A DNA stretch of 58,215 nucleotides from Phocaeicola coprophilus. Lineage in GTDB: Bacteria > Bacteroidota > Bacteroidia > Bacteroidales > Bacteroidaceae. Made by a program: the position numbers and the translations under genes. Location: contig JACJJM010000024.1 in the NCBI GenBank assembly GCA_016900015.1, positions 1 through 58,215 on the forward strand. Direction: 5' to 3'. Of the stretch, positions 8,079 to 15,645 are shown one piece after another (within the stretch, counting starts at the first letter, position 1; each line of letters begins with the position of its first letter). Under the pieces are notes generated by a model that was not told the origin of the DNA, did no database searches, and saw only the letters and a program-made list of their open reading frames with translations.

Positions 8079-9068
8079 ATGCAAAACAATTTAATCCGCT
8101 TTGATTGGGCGATGAAACGGTTGCTGCGCGACAAGAGCAACTACGTCGTGTTGGAAGGCTTTCTCTCCACGCTGTTGGGAGAAGACCTGCGTATCAACCG
8201 TTTCCTGGAGAGTGAGTCAAACCAGGCAGATGCCATGGACAAGTTCAACCGCGCGGACATCCTCGTGGAGGACTCCCAAGGCAGGCTGCTCATCGTCGAG
8301 GTGCAAAACAACCGCGAACTGGACTATTTTCATCGAATGCTCTACGGCGTGTCTAAAACCATTTCCGAGTACATCAACTTGGGTGACGACTATGAGAAAG
8401 TGCGCAAGGTGTATTCCATAAACATCGTGTACTTTGATTTAGGGCAAGGGAAAGACTATGTCTATCACGGGAAGACGGTCTTCCGCGGCCTGCACAATCC
8501 CGACGACGTGCTGAAGCTGTCCGTGCGCCAGCGTGAGATGTTCATCGGCAAAGATGCCGGCGACATATTCCCGGAATATTATGTGCTTCGTGTCAATGAC
8601 TTTGACAGTGTGGCTAAAACACCGCTCGACGAATGGATAAAGTTTCTCAAAACGGGTGAGATCGACCGTTCGGCCACAGCCAAAGGACTTCCCGAGGCCC
8701 GCGAGCGTCTTCGTGTGGATGCCCTTCCGGATGCTGAGAAACGGGCTTATATCCGCGACATGGAAGCTCTCCGCTATCAACGCAGTGTCATTAAGACCGG
8801 ATGGTATGAAGGACATGCGGATGGCCGTGCGGAAGGCTTGGCGGAAGGTCGTGCGGAAGGTCATGCGGAAGGTCGTGCGGAAGGCTTGGCGGAAGGTCGT
8901 GCGGAAGGTCATGCCGAAGGCTTGGCAGAAGGTCGTGCAGAAGGGTTGGCAGAAGGTGAAGTCAAGAAGGCTAAAGAGATAGCTAAAAACATGAAGTCGA
9001 TGGGCGTGCCAATAGATACTATCATGCAATGCACGCAGTTGAGTGCTGAAGACATTGAAAGCTTATAA
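8079..9068 (+). CDS. PD-(D/E)XK_2 (Rpn-like) nuclease family protein with EGRA repeats
   Basis: 329 aa. Start is ATG 8079; an upstream TTG at 8052 lies inside the promoter. The N-terminal ~200 residues match the PDDEXK_2 / Rpn family (FDWAMKRLLRDKSN..LEGFLSTLLGEDLRI, then ADILVEDSQGRLLIVEVQ with Asp and Glu-Val-Gln as the likely nuclease core). Family members, once called transposases, are recombination-promoting DNA endonucleases. The C-terminus carries twelve four-residue units (EGHA, DGRA, EGLA, EGRA) encoded by a 12-bp repeat at 8808-8951, then a short KEIAKNMKSMG helix and a DTIMQCTQLS tail common in the family. It appears monocistronic. Family is sure; physiological role is not. Confidence 0.85.
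   Translation: MQNNLIRFDWAMKRLLRDKSNYVVLEGFLSTLLGEDLRINRFLESESNQADAMDKFNRADILVEDSQGRLLIVEVQNNRELDYFHRMLYGVSKTISEYINLGDDYEKVRKVYSINIVYFDLGQGKDYVYHGKTVFRGLHNPDDVLKLSVRQREMFIGKDAGDIFPEYYVLRVNDFDSVAKTPLDEWIKFLKTGEIDRSATAKGLPEARERLRVDALPDAEKRAYIRDMEALRYQRSVIKTGWYEGHADGRAEGLAEGRAEGHAEGRAEGLAEGRAEGHAEGLAEGRAEGLAEGEVKKAKEIAKNMKSMGVPIDTIMQCTQLSAEDIESL
8808..8951 (+). repeat. 12-bp in-frame coding tandem repeat (12 units)
   Basis: Twelve 12-bp units of the type GAAGGTCGTGCG encode alternating EGRA, EGHA and EGLA tetrapeptides. The near identity of the copies makes unit gain or loss likely without a frame change. Confidence 0.9.
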
Positions 9069-9139
9069 AGCGTATTCTGACTTCCCTGTGACTGGATAAA
9101 AAAGGTGGGAGGAAGGGAGGACTCTCGAAGGCGAACCGC

Positions 9140-9147
9140 TATCTTTG
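9140..9147 (+). promoter_or_regulatory. Promoter -7 element for pabB
   Basis: TATCTTTG fits TAnnTTTG and lies 23 bp before the chosen ATG. A -33 TTG at the right distance is not clear. Confidence 0.5.
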
Positions 9148-9170
9148 CACCTCGTGAATGAATGAGGCGA

Positions 9171-10172
9171 ATGATGAATGAATGTTTTGAACTTTGTTCG
9201 ATGCCGGAAGCTGTCCGGCGTATGAATGTGTGGGGTGCAGCCAGGCGACCGTTTGTGTTTGTGGTCAATTATGCACGGGATGCAGCGTTTGTGGAGTTGG
9301 CGGAGGATGTGAATCCGGAAGTATGTCGCTATGATTTCCGTGGCGTGAGCAATGTGGCGGCGGGAGCTTCCTGTGTCCGGACACAGGACATCTGCTGGCA
9401 ACCTCATCCGGAGAGTGAAGCCGAGTATGCCAAGGCGTTTGAGGTCGTACACCGCAATCTGATGGCAGGCAATAGTTTTTTGGCTAACCTGACGTGCAAA
9501 GTGCCTGTCGATACCAACCTTTCACTCGAAGAGATTTTCAGTCGGGCTCATGCTCCTTATCGTTTATGGGTAAAAGACCGATTCGTGTGTTTTTCTCCTG
9601 AAATCTTTGTGCGTATTCACGATGGATGCATCAGTACGTATCCGATGAAAGGAACGATAGACGCAACCTTGCCCGACGCACGGCGCCGCTTGTTTGAAGA
9701 CAAGAAGGAAGCTGCCGAGCACGCGACCATCGTCGACCTCTTGCGCAATGACTTGAGCCAGCATGCGACGCAGGTGACAGTGCGCCGTTATCGTTATTTT
9801 GACCGGCTGACGACCCACCGCGGAGCCCTCTGGCAGACCAGCTCTGAGATAGAAGGCCGCCTGCCTGATGACTACCGGAGCCGTCTGGGCGACATCCTGC
9901 TGGATATGTTGCCGGCTGGTTCGATTACAGGTGCTCCCAAGCCGAAGACGATGGACATCATCGCTGAGGCTGAGGGCTATGACCGTGGGTTCTATACGGG
10001 CGTGGCCGGATGGTTCGACGGGGACGACATGGACAGTTGCGTGCTCATCCGGTTCGTGGAGCAGGAGGGCGGACGCCTTTATTTTAAGGCGGGAGGGGGC
10101 ATCACGTTCCAGAGCGACATGCACAGCGAGTATGAAGAAATGAAACAGAAAATCTATGTGCCGATTTATTGA
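9171..10172 (+). CDS. pabB: Aminodeoxychorismate synthase component I (chorismate-binding enzyme)
   Basis: About 333 aa, the short PabB form. It would convert chorismate with an ammonia donor to 4-amino-4-deoxychorismate for folate synthesis. The C-terminal chorismate-binding core is clear: ISTYPMKGTID, HATIVDLLRNDLSQ, LLDMLPAGSITGAPKPKTMDII, RGFYTGVAGWF and LYFKAGGGITFQSD, which are signature segments shared with TrpE and PabB. The N-terminus is short, as in stand-alone PabB proteins. It overlaps the next gene (aminotransferase class IV) by 17 bp, a translationally coupled pair giving PabB and PabC functions. The start could be ATG 9162, 9171 or 9174; 9171 is preferred because it leaves a normal distance to the TAnnTTTG element. 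Confidence 0.88.
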   Translation: MMNECFELCSMPEAVRRMNVWGAARRPFVFVVNYARDAAFVELAEDVNPEVCRYDFRGVSNVAAGASCVRTQDICWQPHPESEAEYAKAFEVVHRNLMAGNSFLANLTCKVPVDTNLSLEEIFSRAHAPYRLWVKDRFVCFSPEIFVRIHDGCISTYPMKGTIDATLPDARRRLFEDKKEAAEHATIVDLLRNDLSQHATQVTVRRYRYFDRLTTHRGALWQTSSEIEGRLPDDYRSRLGDILLDMLPAGSITGAPKPKTMDIIAEAEGYDRGFYTGVAGWFDGDDMDSCVLIRFVEQEGGRLYFKAGGGITFQSDMHSEYEEMKQKIYVPIY

Positions 10173-10752
10173 GACCATACGGGTGGAGGACGGGCATCCT
10201 TGCCTTTTGTCCCTCCATGAAGAACGGATGAACCGGACGCGTGCGGCGTTCTTTCCCGAAGCGCCGCTGGCTTCGTTGGCGGATTGCTTTTCGGAGGGCA
10301 TGGCCGGGGCGGGCGTGTGGAAGTGGCGGCTGGTGTATGACCGTGAAGGCATCCGTGAGTGCATCTGCACGCCCTATGTCATGCGACGGGTGGAGCGTCT
10401 GCGTCTCGTCTCTGATGACACCATCGACTATGCTTACAAGCGGGCCGACCGCAGCGCGCTGGAGGCTTGCTTCGCCCGTCGGGGGACGGCCGATGATGTG
10501 CTAATCGTGCGCGGTGGGCTGTTGACAGACACGTCCATTGCGAATGTCGCCCTGTGGAACGGGAGGCGGTGGTACACACCCGCACGTCCATTGCTCCAAG
10601 GCGTGAGGCGGCGCGCGTTGCTGGAGGCCGGCCTGATGGAGGAACGCGACATCCCTGCCGACGGACTTGGTAGGTATTCGCGCATCCGGCTGTTTAATGC
10701 CCTCATCGGGTGGGGCGAAGTGGAACTTCCCGTCCGTGCGCTGACAGACTAA
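10156..10752 (+). CDS. pabC: Aminotransferase class IV, aminodeoxychorismate lyase-like
   Basis: 198 aa, shorter than typical PabC (~270 aa) but usual for the compact version found next to pabB in Bacteroidota. It would release pyruvate from aminodeoxychorismate to give 4-aminobenzoate, using PLP. Features seen: FIETIRVEDG near the start, YKRADRSALEAC with a candidate PLP lysine (YAYKRADR), a DDVLIVRGGLLTDTSIANVALWNG segment corresponding to the class IV motif (E/D..xTSxaNv), and a C-terminal RIRLFNALIGW. It overlaps pabB by 17 bp. No terminator is evident before the next operon, which has its own promoter. Assignment is good at family level; PabC activity follows from pairing with pabB. Confidence 0.82.
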   Translation: MCRFIETIRVEDGHPCLLSLHEERMNRTRAAFFPEAPLASLADCFSEGMAGAGVWKWRLVYDREGIRECICTPYVMRRVERLRLVSDDTIDYAYKRADRSALEACFARRGTADDVLIVRGGLLTDTSIANVALWNGRRWYTPARPLLQGVRRRALLEAGLMEERDIPADGLGRYSRIRLFNALIGWGEVELPVRALTD

Positions 10753-10781
10753 GCCCTTTACCGATTCCTTCCGGCCTCCTC

Positions 10782-10812
10782 TTGCGCTTTCGGGAAAAAG
10801 GGCTTACCTTTG
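10782..10812 (+). promoter_or_regulatory. Promoter of the queuosine operon
   Basis: TTG at 10782-10784, 20-bp spacing, TACCTTTG at 10805-10812. Transcription would start about 20 nt before the aptamer-like element at 10838. Confidence 0.7.
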
Positions 10813-10837
10813 CAGCCGCAAAACTGATTGTCAAATC

Positions 10838-10870
10838 CGAGTGCTTGAACACCTCGTTAAAAACAAGAAC
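10838..10870 (+). promoter_or_regulatory. Putative preQ1-I riboswitch (H-type pseudoknot) overlapping the yhhQ translation start region
   Basis: P1 is CGAG (10838-10841) with CTCG (10853-10856). The 11-nt loop TGCTTGAACAC contains CTTG (10844-10847), which can pair with CAAG (10864-10867) after an A-rich linker TTAAAAA, giving an H-type pseudoknot. This reproduces the preQ1-I layout: a conserved loop C, an ACACC before the 3' strand of P1, and a poly-A tail ending in the P2 strand. Pairing would end 5 nt before the ATG, so it would act on translation. The downstream genes are a queuosine-precursor transporter, queC and queF, the expected regulon. Seen directly: the pairings and the gene context; ligand binding is inferred. 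Confidence 0.65.
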
Positions 10871-10872
10871 AT

Positions 10873-11556
10873 ATGAAGAACCAAACCGTATCGGTATCCT
10901 TCATGCTCATGGGGATACTCTTCTGTGTCTGCCTCATCGCAGCCAACCTGCTCGAAGCCAAAGTGGTGCAAGTCGGTGCACTCTCCATCACGGCCGGCTT
11001 CATCGTCTTTCCCGTCTCTTACATCATCAATGACTGCATCGCCGAGGTGTGGGGATTCCGCAAGGCACGGCTTATCATTTGGGCGGGCTTTGCCATGAAC
11101 TTCTTCTTCATCCTCCTGGCCAAGGCGGCCGTGGCCCTGCCCGCCGCGCCGTTCTGGGAGGGGGAGGAACACTTCGATTTCGTCTTCGGCCTCGCACCCC
11201 GCATCGCGCTGGCCAGCCTGGCTGCTTTCCTGGCCGGTTCGTTTATCAATGCCTACGTGATGAGCCGCATGAAGATTGCTTCCCAAGGGCGGCACTTCTC
11301 CCTGCGGGCCGTCGTCTCCACACTCTTCGGCGAGAGCGCCGATTCGCTCATCTTCTTCCCGATAGCCTTCGGCGGACTGTTGCCGGTGGATGAATTGCTG
11401 AAGATGATGGCTGTGCAGGCATTGGCCAAGACGCTCTACGAAGTCCTCGTCCTGCCCGTGACCGTCCGCGTCGTGCGCTATGTGAAGCGTGTCGACGGCT
11501 GCGACGTCTACGACACGGATGTCTCCTACAACATCCTCAAGCTGAAACAACTTTAA
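10873..11556 (+). CDS. yhhQ: Queuosine precursor transporter, VUT/YhhQ family
   Basis: 227 aa, about six hydrophobic segments (for example 9-29, 37-55, 67-88, 108-128), consistent with the COG1738 family of inner-membrane transporters for preQ0 and preQ1. Characteristic segments are PVSYIINDCIAEVWGFRKAR and LRAVVSTLFGESADSLIFFPIAF, the latter with the conserved E-x-x-D. The gene starts an operon with queC (15 bp downstream) and queF, and a preQ1-I-like aptamer sits directly upstream. The predicted job is salvage of queuosine precursors from the gut, running beside endogenous preQ1 formation. The start is fixed by the promoter and leader arrangement. Confidence 0.9.
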   Translation: MKNQTVSVSFMLMGILFCVCLIAANLLEAKVVQVGALSITAGFIVFPVSYIINDCIAEVWGFRKARLIIWAGFAMNFFFILLAKAAVALPAAPFWEGEEHFDFVFGLAPRIALASLAAFLAGSFINAYVMSRMKIASQGRHFSLRAVVSTLFGESADSLIFFPIAFGGLLPVDELLKMMAVQALAKTLYEVLVLPVTVRVVRYVKRVDGCDVYDTDVSYNILKLKQL

Positions 11557-11571
11557 TACCTTATTAGTTAT

Positions 11572-12234
11572 ATGAACAAAGATACAGCCTTGGTGGTGTT
11601 CAGCGGAGGGCAGGACTCCACCACGTGTCTCTTCTGGGCGAAGAAGCACTTCCGCCGCGTGTGTGCCCTGACGTTTGCCTACGGGCAGAAGCATGTGAAG
11701 GAAGTGGACGTGGCACGTGCCATTGCCGGGAAGGCCGGAGTGGACTTCGACGTGATGGACGTCTCCTTCATCGGACGCCTGGGACACAATTCGCTGACCG
11801 ACCCCTCCATGAAGATGGACGCGGAGAAGCCTGAAGGCGGCGTGCCGAACACGTTTGTCCCCGGGCGCAACCTTTTCTTCCTCTCCATCGCTGCCGTGTA
11901 TGCCCGGGAGCGGGGCATCAACCACCTGGTGACGGGGGTGTCGCAGACGGACTTCAGCGGCTATCCTGACTGCCGGGACGCCTTCATCAAGTCGCTCAAC
12001 GTGACACTCAACCTGGCCATGGACGAGCAGTTTGTCATCCACACCCCCTTGATGTGGATTGACAAGGCCGAGACGTGGGCGCTGGCCGACGAGCTGGGCG
12101 TGCTCGACCTCGTGCGCCGCGAGACACTCACTTGCTACAACGGTATCCCCGGCGACGGGTGCGGCCATTGCCCGGCCTGCAAACTGCGTCGCGAGGGTCT
12201 GGAAAAGTATTTATCAATGAAGAACGAACAATGA
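11572..12234 (+). CDS. queC: 7-cyano-7-deazaguanine synthase
   Basis: 220 aa, full length for QueC. It converts 7-carboxy-7-deazaguanine with ammonia and ATP to preQ0. The N-terminal PP-loop is SGGQDS at residues 11-16. [17 protein letters not shown] segment follows, then a C-terminal zinc site in [17 protein letters not shown] with four Cys. The stop codon overlaps the queF start (ATGA, 12231-12234), so translation is coupled. QueD and QueE, needed earlier in the pathway, are not in the window. Confidence 0.95.
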   Translation: MNKDTALVVFSGGQDSTTCLFWAKKHFRRVCALTFAYGQKHVKEVDVARAIAGKAGVDFDVMDVSFIGRLGHNSLTDPSMKMDAEKPEGGVPNTFVPGRNLFFLSIAAVYARERGINHLVTGVSQTDFSGYPDCRDAFIKSLNVTLNLAMDEQFVIHTPLMWIDKAETWALADELGVLDLVRRETLTCYNGIPGDGCGHCPACKLRREGLEKYLSMKNEQ

Positions 12235-12686
12235 AGAATGAAGAACTGAAAGCCTTGGGCCACACGACTGTCTACCGCCAGGACTATGCGCCCGAGGTGC
12301 TGGAGACGTTTGCCAACAAACATCCGGAAAACGACTATTGGGTGCGCTTCAACTGCCCCGAGTTTACGAGCCTCTGCCCCATCACCGGGCAGCCTGACTT
12401 TGCCGAAATACGCATCAGCTACCTCCCCGCCGAACGCATGGTCGAGAGCAAGAGCCTGAAGCTCTACCTCTTCAGCTTCCGCGGGCACGGGGCGTTTCAC
12501 GAGGACTGTGTGAACATCATCATGAAGGACCTCATCCGCCTGATGGACCCCAAGTATATCGAGGTGACGGGCATCTTCACGCCCCGCGGCGGCATTTCCA
12601 TCTATCCCTACGCCAACTATGGCCGTCCGGGGACGAAGTATGAGGAAATGGCCCGCTACCGCCTCATGAACCACGACCTGAAGTGA
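12231..12686 (+). CDS. queF: NADPH-dependent preQ0 reductase (preQ1 synthase)
   Basis: 151 aa, the short type I QueF. It reduces the nitrile preQ0 to the amine preQ1 with NADPH. The catalytic Cys49 is in [11 protein letters not shown], with the conserved Asp56 seven residues later, and the [20 protein letters not shown] segment is the QueF signature with the substrate-binding Glu and His. The start is the ATG overlapping the queC stop; an open frame extends further upstream within queC but is non-coding. It is the last gene of the operon. Confidence 0.95.
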   Translation: MKNEELKALGHTTVYRQDYAPEVLETFANKHPENDYWVRFNCPEFTSLCPITGQPDFAEIRISYLPAERMVESKSLKLYLFSFRGHGAFHEDCVNIIMKDLIRLMDPKYIEVTGIFTPRGGISIYPYANYGRPGTKYEEMARYRLMNHDLK

Positions 12687-12699
12687 ACCCGCAAAAAAA

Positions 12700-12725
12700 G
12701 CCCCCCGCTGTGCAAGCGGAGGGCC
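12700..12725 (-). terminator. Terminator of the HU gene
   Basis: On the minus strand a ten-pair stem with one mismatch (GCCCTCCGCT / AGCGGGGGGC) is followed by seven T. It lies between the convergent queF and HU genes. On the plus strand it lacks a T tail, so it serves the HU gene best. Confidence 0.75.
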
Positions 12726-12739
12726 TTCCCATGGGGTGT

Positions 12740-13258
12740 TTACAGTTCGCCGTCATCGCCGCCGGCCTCACCCGTGCCCGGGCCTCCCGGCTGGGTGGTG
12801 CTGCCGCCCTGCCCCGTGGCCTCGTAGTAGTCGGCCCGCGTGCGGTAGTTCACGTTGCCCGCCTTCACGCCGCCGTCCTCAAACTCGATGTCCTTCTTGA
12901 TGCGCTCGCGCAATGCCTTGTCAGGCACGAACACGGGGCGCACGTCGTAAATCATTTCCTTCGGGTCGAACGTCTGCACCGAGTCAGCCCCTTTGCTCTT
13001 GAACGTCAGGCGGAAGTAGCCCAGTCCGGGGAGCGTGACCGTGTGTCCCTGGAGCAGTTGGTCGGGGATGAAGTCGGCCAGCAGTTCGAGCGCGGCCTGC
13101 AGTTCGATGGGCGCCAGCGTGGTGTTTTTCGTGGCGATGCGGGTCATCTCCTTGCCGCTCAGCGGCGTGGCGCTCTGTGTGGTGGCGTACCACTTTTTCT
13201 CCGATGTGTCTTCCATCGGATTGCTTCTTTTCTCTACTAGGTTATACTTTACTGCCAT
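12740..13258 (-). CDS. HU-family DNA-binding protein (HU-HIG type)
   Basis: 172 aa. Start set at ATG 13258, giving MAVKYNLVEKRSNPMEDTSEKKWYA, the usual beginning of Bacteroidota HU-HIG proteins. The HU fold spans about residues 25-125, with LLQGHTVTLPGLGYFRLTFKSKG as the strand and arm entry and IYDVRPVFVPDKALRERI as the last HU strand and helix. The tail from about 145 is Gly-rich and probably disordered. It would bend or coat DNA. A canonical Shine-Dalgarno, AAGGAGGT at 13263-13270, lies just upstream, unusual in this phylum and suggesting strong translation. A 23-bp palindromic array lies 65 bp upstream. Confidence 0.85.
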   Translation of the reverse strand: MAVKYNLVEKRSNPMEDTSEKKWYATTQSATPLSGKEMTRIATKNTTLAPIELQAALELLADFIPDQLLQGHTVTLPGLGYFRLTFKSKGADSVQTFDPKEMIYDVRPVFVPDKALRERIKKDIEFEDGGVKAGNVNYRTRADYYEATGQGGSTTQPGGPGTGEAGGDDGEL

Positions 13259-13262
13259 ATTT

Positions 13263-13270
13263 ACCTCCTT
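13263..13270 (-). promoter_or_regulatory. Strong Shine-Dalgarno of the HU gene
   Basis: The minus strand reads AAGGAGGT four bases before the ATG. Most genes of the window have no such site, so it is a marker of high or distinct translation and supports the start at 13258. Confidence 0.7.
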
Positions 13271-13322
13271 TTTTATAGGGTTAATGAATGATTTCGTGTG
13301 TGCCCGTGTATCCTTCAAACCG

Positions 13323-13437
13323 ACGGATATGCGTCGGTCGTGGGAACGGATATGCGTTGATGCTGTCGACGGATATGCGTTGACGCTGCTGACGGATATG
13401 CGTTGGAGAGGTCAACGGATATGCGTTGATTTGACCC
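13323..13437 (+). repeat. Five-unit 23-bp tandem array of near-palindromes
   Basis: ACGGATATGCGT begins at 13323, 13346, 13369, 13392 and 13415, an exact 23-bp period. The fullest unit (from 13412) is TCAACGGATATGCGTTGA, a perfect inverted repeat except for the G/G pair flanking ATAT. The remaining 7-8 bp of each unit vary. It lies between the 3' end of the PIN toxin gene and the start of the HU gene. Confidence 0.9.
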
Positions 13438-13466
13438 ACGCACGGCTCTCGGGCTTGTGGCCGGCG

Positions 13467-13868
13467 TCACCGCTTTATCCAGTTCTCCATTGTCAGCTCC
13501 GCAATGCGGCCAAAGTGCTTGACGTTGTCCGTCACGAGTATGTAGTCGCCCTCCAAGGCTGTGGCGGCAATCATCAGGTCGAACTCGTCAATCAGCGTTC
13601 CCGATGAGCGGAGCCGCGCCTTCAGCATGGCGTAGGTTTCGGCTGCATCCTCCAGCGGGATGATGGGGAAGCGCTCGACAAACTGCCGCACCTTGGGCAC
13701 TTCCTGTGCTTCGTGCTTGGAGTAGTAGGCTCCGAACATCAGTTCGTAGAGCGTGATGACCGAAAGGCAGCAACGCCCTTCGCCGAGGCTTATCAGCTTG
13801 CGGGCGATGTTCCTGTCGCCGCGCAGCAGGGCGATGCAGATGTTGGTGTCGAGCAGGTAGTTATTCAT
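13467..13868 (-). CDS. PIN-domain toxin, VapC-like
   Basis: 133 aa from ATG 13868. The PIN RNase acidic residues are visible: Asp7 in LLDTN, Glu in ITLYELMFGA, Asp in DEFDLMIAATA, and Asp in ILVTDNVKHF. The family cleaves RNA, often tRNA, in toxin-antitoxin systems. The start overlaps the upstream 90-aa gene by 8 bp, the usual antitoxin-first order. No second promoter is needed. Confidence 0.88.
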   Translation of the reverse strand: MNNYLLDTNICIALLRGDRNIARKLISLGEGRCCLSVITLYELMFGAYYSKHEAQEVPKVRQFVERFPIIPLEDAAETYAMLKARLRSSGTLIDEFDLMIAATALEGDYILVTDNVKHFGRIAELTMENWIKR

Positions 13869-14133
13869 CGGACAAGGGGCGGATGTGACGCGTGACGCCA
13901 AACTGGCGGGCTTGGCGCAAGTCGTCGGTTATTTCTTCCGCCGTGCGCGGGTCGTCTTTCCATGCGCCGCACAGGCTTTCGATGTAGTCGGCATAGCTTT
14001 GTTCCTGCGCGGCGGCTTTCTCCTGCCGGGCTTCTTCCAGCAGCTTTTCGCCCAGCCACTGCTTGTTGCTTGCGCTGAGCGAGAGCGAATGAATGAAGGA
14101 CAGTATTCCGTCCAGTGAAATCACGGCTTTCAT
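13861..14133 (-). CDS. Putative antitoxin paired with the PIN toxin
   Basis: 90 aa, rich in charged residues and mostly helical (WLGEKLLEEARQEKAAAQEQSYADYIESLCG). The N-terminus MKAVISLDGILSFIHSLSLS could form the DNA-binding part. The C-terminus (EITDDLRQARQFGVTRHI) would contact the toxin. I do not recognise a named antitoxin family; the call rests on size, overlap with the PIN gene and order. Confidence 0.65.
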   Translation of the reverse strand: MKAVISLDGILSFIHSLSLSASNKQWLGEKLLEEARQEKAAAQEQSYADYIESLCGAWKDDPRTAEEITDDLRQARQFGVTRHIRPLSDE

Positions 14134-14226
14134 CTTGTTTCCTTTTGGTTAATCGGTTCAGTGTTGCAAAGTTAGAAGGTTTGGGCAGATGTGCAAGTCT
14201 TTTCCTCTTTTTCTGGCCCGCGCGGT

Positions 14227-15522
14227 TCACTCTTCGGTGTAGAAGCGGATGAGCCGTTCGAGGGCGCGCTGGCAGACGGGGCAGAAGGCCGGTGCTTCGT
14301 TTATCTTCATGCGGCATTCCGTCGCCGGGCGGTAGACGCCTTTGGAGCTGTAGCCTCCGCCTTCGTAGACACCCACCTGCGTGTAGACGCGTGCGGGGTC
14401 GGTCACGGGCGGCGTGGGGACGGGCGTGCCTTCGGGGAGCATGTCGGCCCATTTCGAGGAAAAGTCCTTCAGCGTCGTGAGGTTCGGCTCCCACGGCTCG
14501 GTGTCGGAGGGATACATCGGGGTGTATTGGTCGTCGTAGAAATATTCGTCGGCCAGCCCGCCGAAGCTGTGCCCGAACTCGTGGACGACGACGGGGGCAA
14601 ACTGCGCGTGGTGGGCCGCCGTGAGCGTGTAGAAGTTGTAGATGCCCCCGCCGCCATAGGTCTGCGTGTTGGCTAGCACGATGATGTGCTCATAGGGCAG
14701 TCCGGAGAGCAGGTCGTTGAGGCGGCGGACGTAGCCGGTCGTGAGGTAGCGGTCGGAGTAGAACGTGTCAAAGTTGGAGCCGACAGCCGTGCGCCGCCAC
14801 ATGCCTTCGCGCGGGACGCTCACGCCGCTGTCCTCTGACGGTGCGCCGACGGCGATGAAGTTGAACCGCCCCGCCAGCCGGTCGAAGGGGGCATGTGCGA
14901 GGATGGCCCGGCAGGCTGTCTGGGCGTCGCGGTAGAATGTCTCCATCTCGTCCGCCGTGTAGCCTTCGGCCACGATGGCCACGTCGATGCACTCGCGGCT
15001 CGTCCCTCCGTGGTGCAGCTCGTGCACGGGGGCTTCGCTCTTCGGCAAGTGTCGGATGAGGATGTCCGTCGGGTCGACGGTGTGTGTCAGGGCGGCTGTC
15101 GTGCGGTGATGGTAGTCGCGCAGTTCGATGGTCACTTCGGCCGGGGTCTTGGGGAAGGGGAGGAGGAAGGTGTTCTCGAATGCCCGGTCGGTGCGCGTGG
15201 CCTCCTCCTGTCCTTGCCACTCTTGGAAGAGGGTGGAGAATGACGTGCGGTAGATGACCGTGCCCGTCTGCTTGTCCCTCATCGTGATGTCGCCGTTGCC
15301 GTCCAGGGGCAGTTCGTCGAGGTGGTGCCGTCTGCCGGCCCATCCGGGCGATTGGAGCAGTTCGCTGACATAGATGGACTGGCTGCGGGCATTGCCGGCG
15401 AAGCTGTAGTCGATGCGCAGTGTGCGGTCGTCGAAATACGTGTCGAAGTCCTGTGCCCGTGCCGCGGGGACGAGCATCATCAGGCCGAAGCCCAGGATGG
15501 CGTGGATATGAAATCGTCTCAT
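14227..15522 (-). CDS. Secreted M64-family (IgA peptidase-like) metallopeptidase
   Basis: 431 aa. Signal peptide MRRFHIHAILGFGLMMLVPAARAQ. The zinc site HEFGHSFGGLADEY has the HExxHxxGxxD pattern of family M64, preceded by ECIDVAIVAEGYTADEM, the segment that opens the catalytic domain. C-terminal CRMKINEAPAFCPVC may form a disulfide or bind metal. The N-terminal ~170 residues form an extra beta domain as usual in Bacteroidetes M64 proteins. The founding member cleaves IgA; in gut Bacteroidales the substrate is generally unknown. It appears to be a single-gene unit. Confidence 0.85.
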   Translation of the reverse strand: MRRFHIHAILGFGLMMLVPAARAQDFDTYFDDRTLRIDYSFAGNARSQSIYVSELLQSPGWAGRRHHLDELPLDGNGDITMRDKQTGTVIYRTSFSTLFQEWQGQEEATRTDRAFENTFLLPFPKTPAEVTIELRDYHHRTTAALTHTVDPTDILIRHLPKSEAPVHELHHGGTSRECIDVAIVAEGYTADEMETFYRDAQTACRAILAHAPFDRLAGRFNFIAVGAPSEDSGVSVPREGMWRRTAVGSNFDTFYSDRYLTTGYVRRLNDLLSGLPYEHIIVLANTQTYGGGGIYNFYTLTAAHHAQFAPVVVHEFGHSFGGLADEYFYDDQYTPMYPSDTEPWEPNLTTLKDFSSKWADMLPEGTPVPTPPVTDPARVYTQVGVYEGGGYSSKGVYRPATECRMKINEAPAFCPVCQRALERLIRFYTEE

Positions 15523-15645
15523 GATGTGAAGTTGTTAAGGTTATATTTATGCAGGCAAATATACGAATATAGGCGGAAAGGTGATGGAAGTCTTAAAAAT
15601 AATAATCAAAGGGGAAGCCTGCTTTAAGGATTCGCATTTTTGTTT

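Noticed and set aside
8052-8079. Alternative TTG start of the PDDEXK gene
   Set aside because: It falls inside the TACCTTTG promoter element; ATG 8079 is downstream of the promoter and fits the family N-terminus.
10831-12168. 445-codon minus-strand open frame antisense to yhhQ and queC
   Set aside because: High-GC third positions of the real genes keep the opposite strand open. The product is low-complexity and matches nothing, while the plus strand encodes complete known enzymes.
13323-13437. Possible CRISPR array
   Set aside because: Conserved cores of about 15 bp alternate with only 7-8 variable bases, far below spacer length, and no cas genes are near. The same holds for the 21- and 22-bp arrays.
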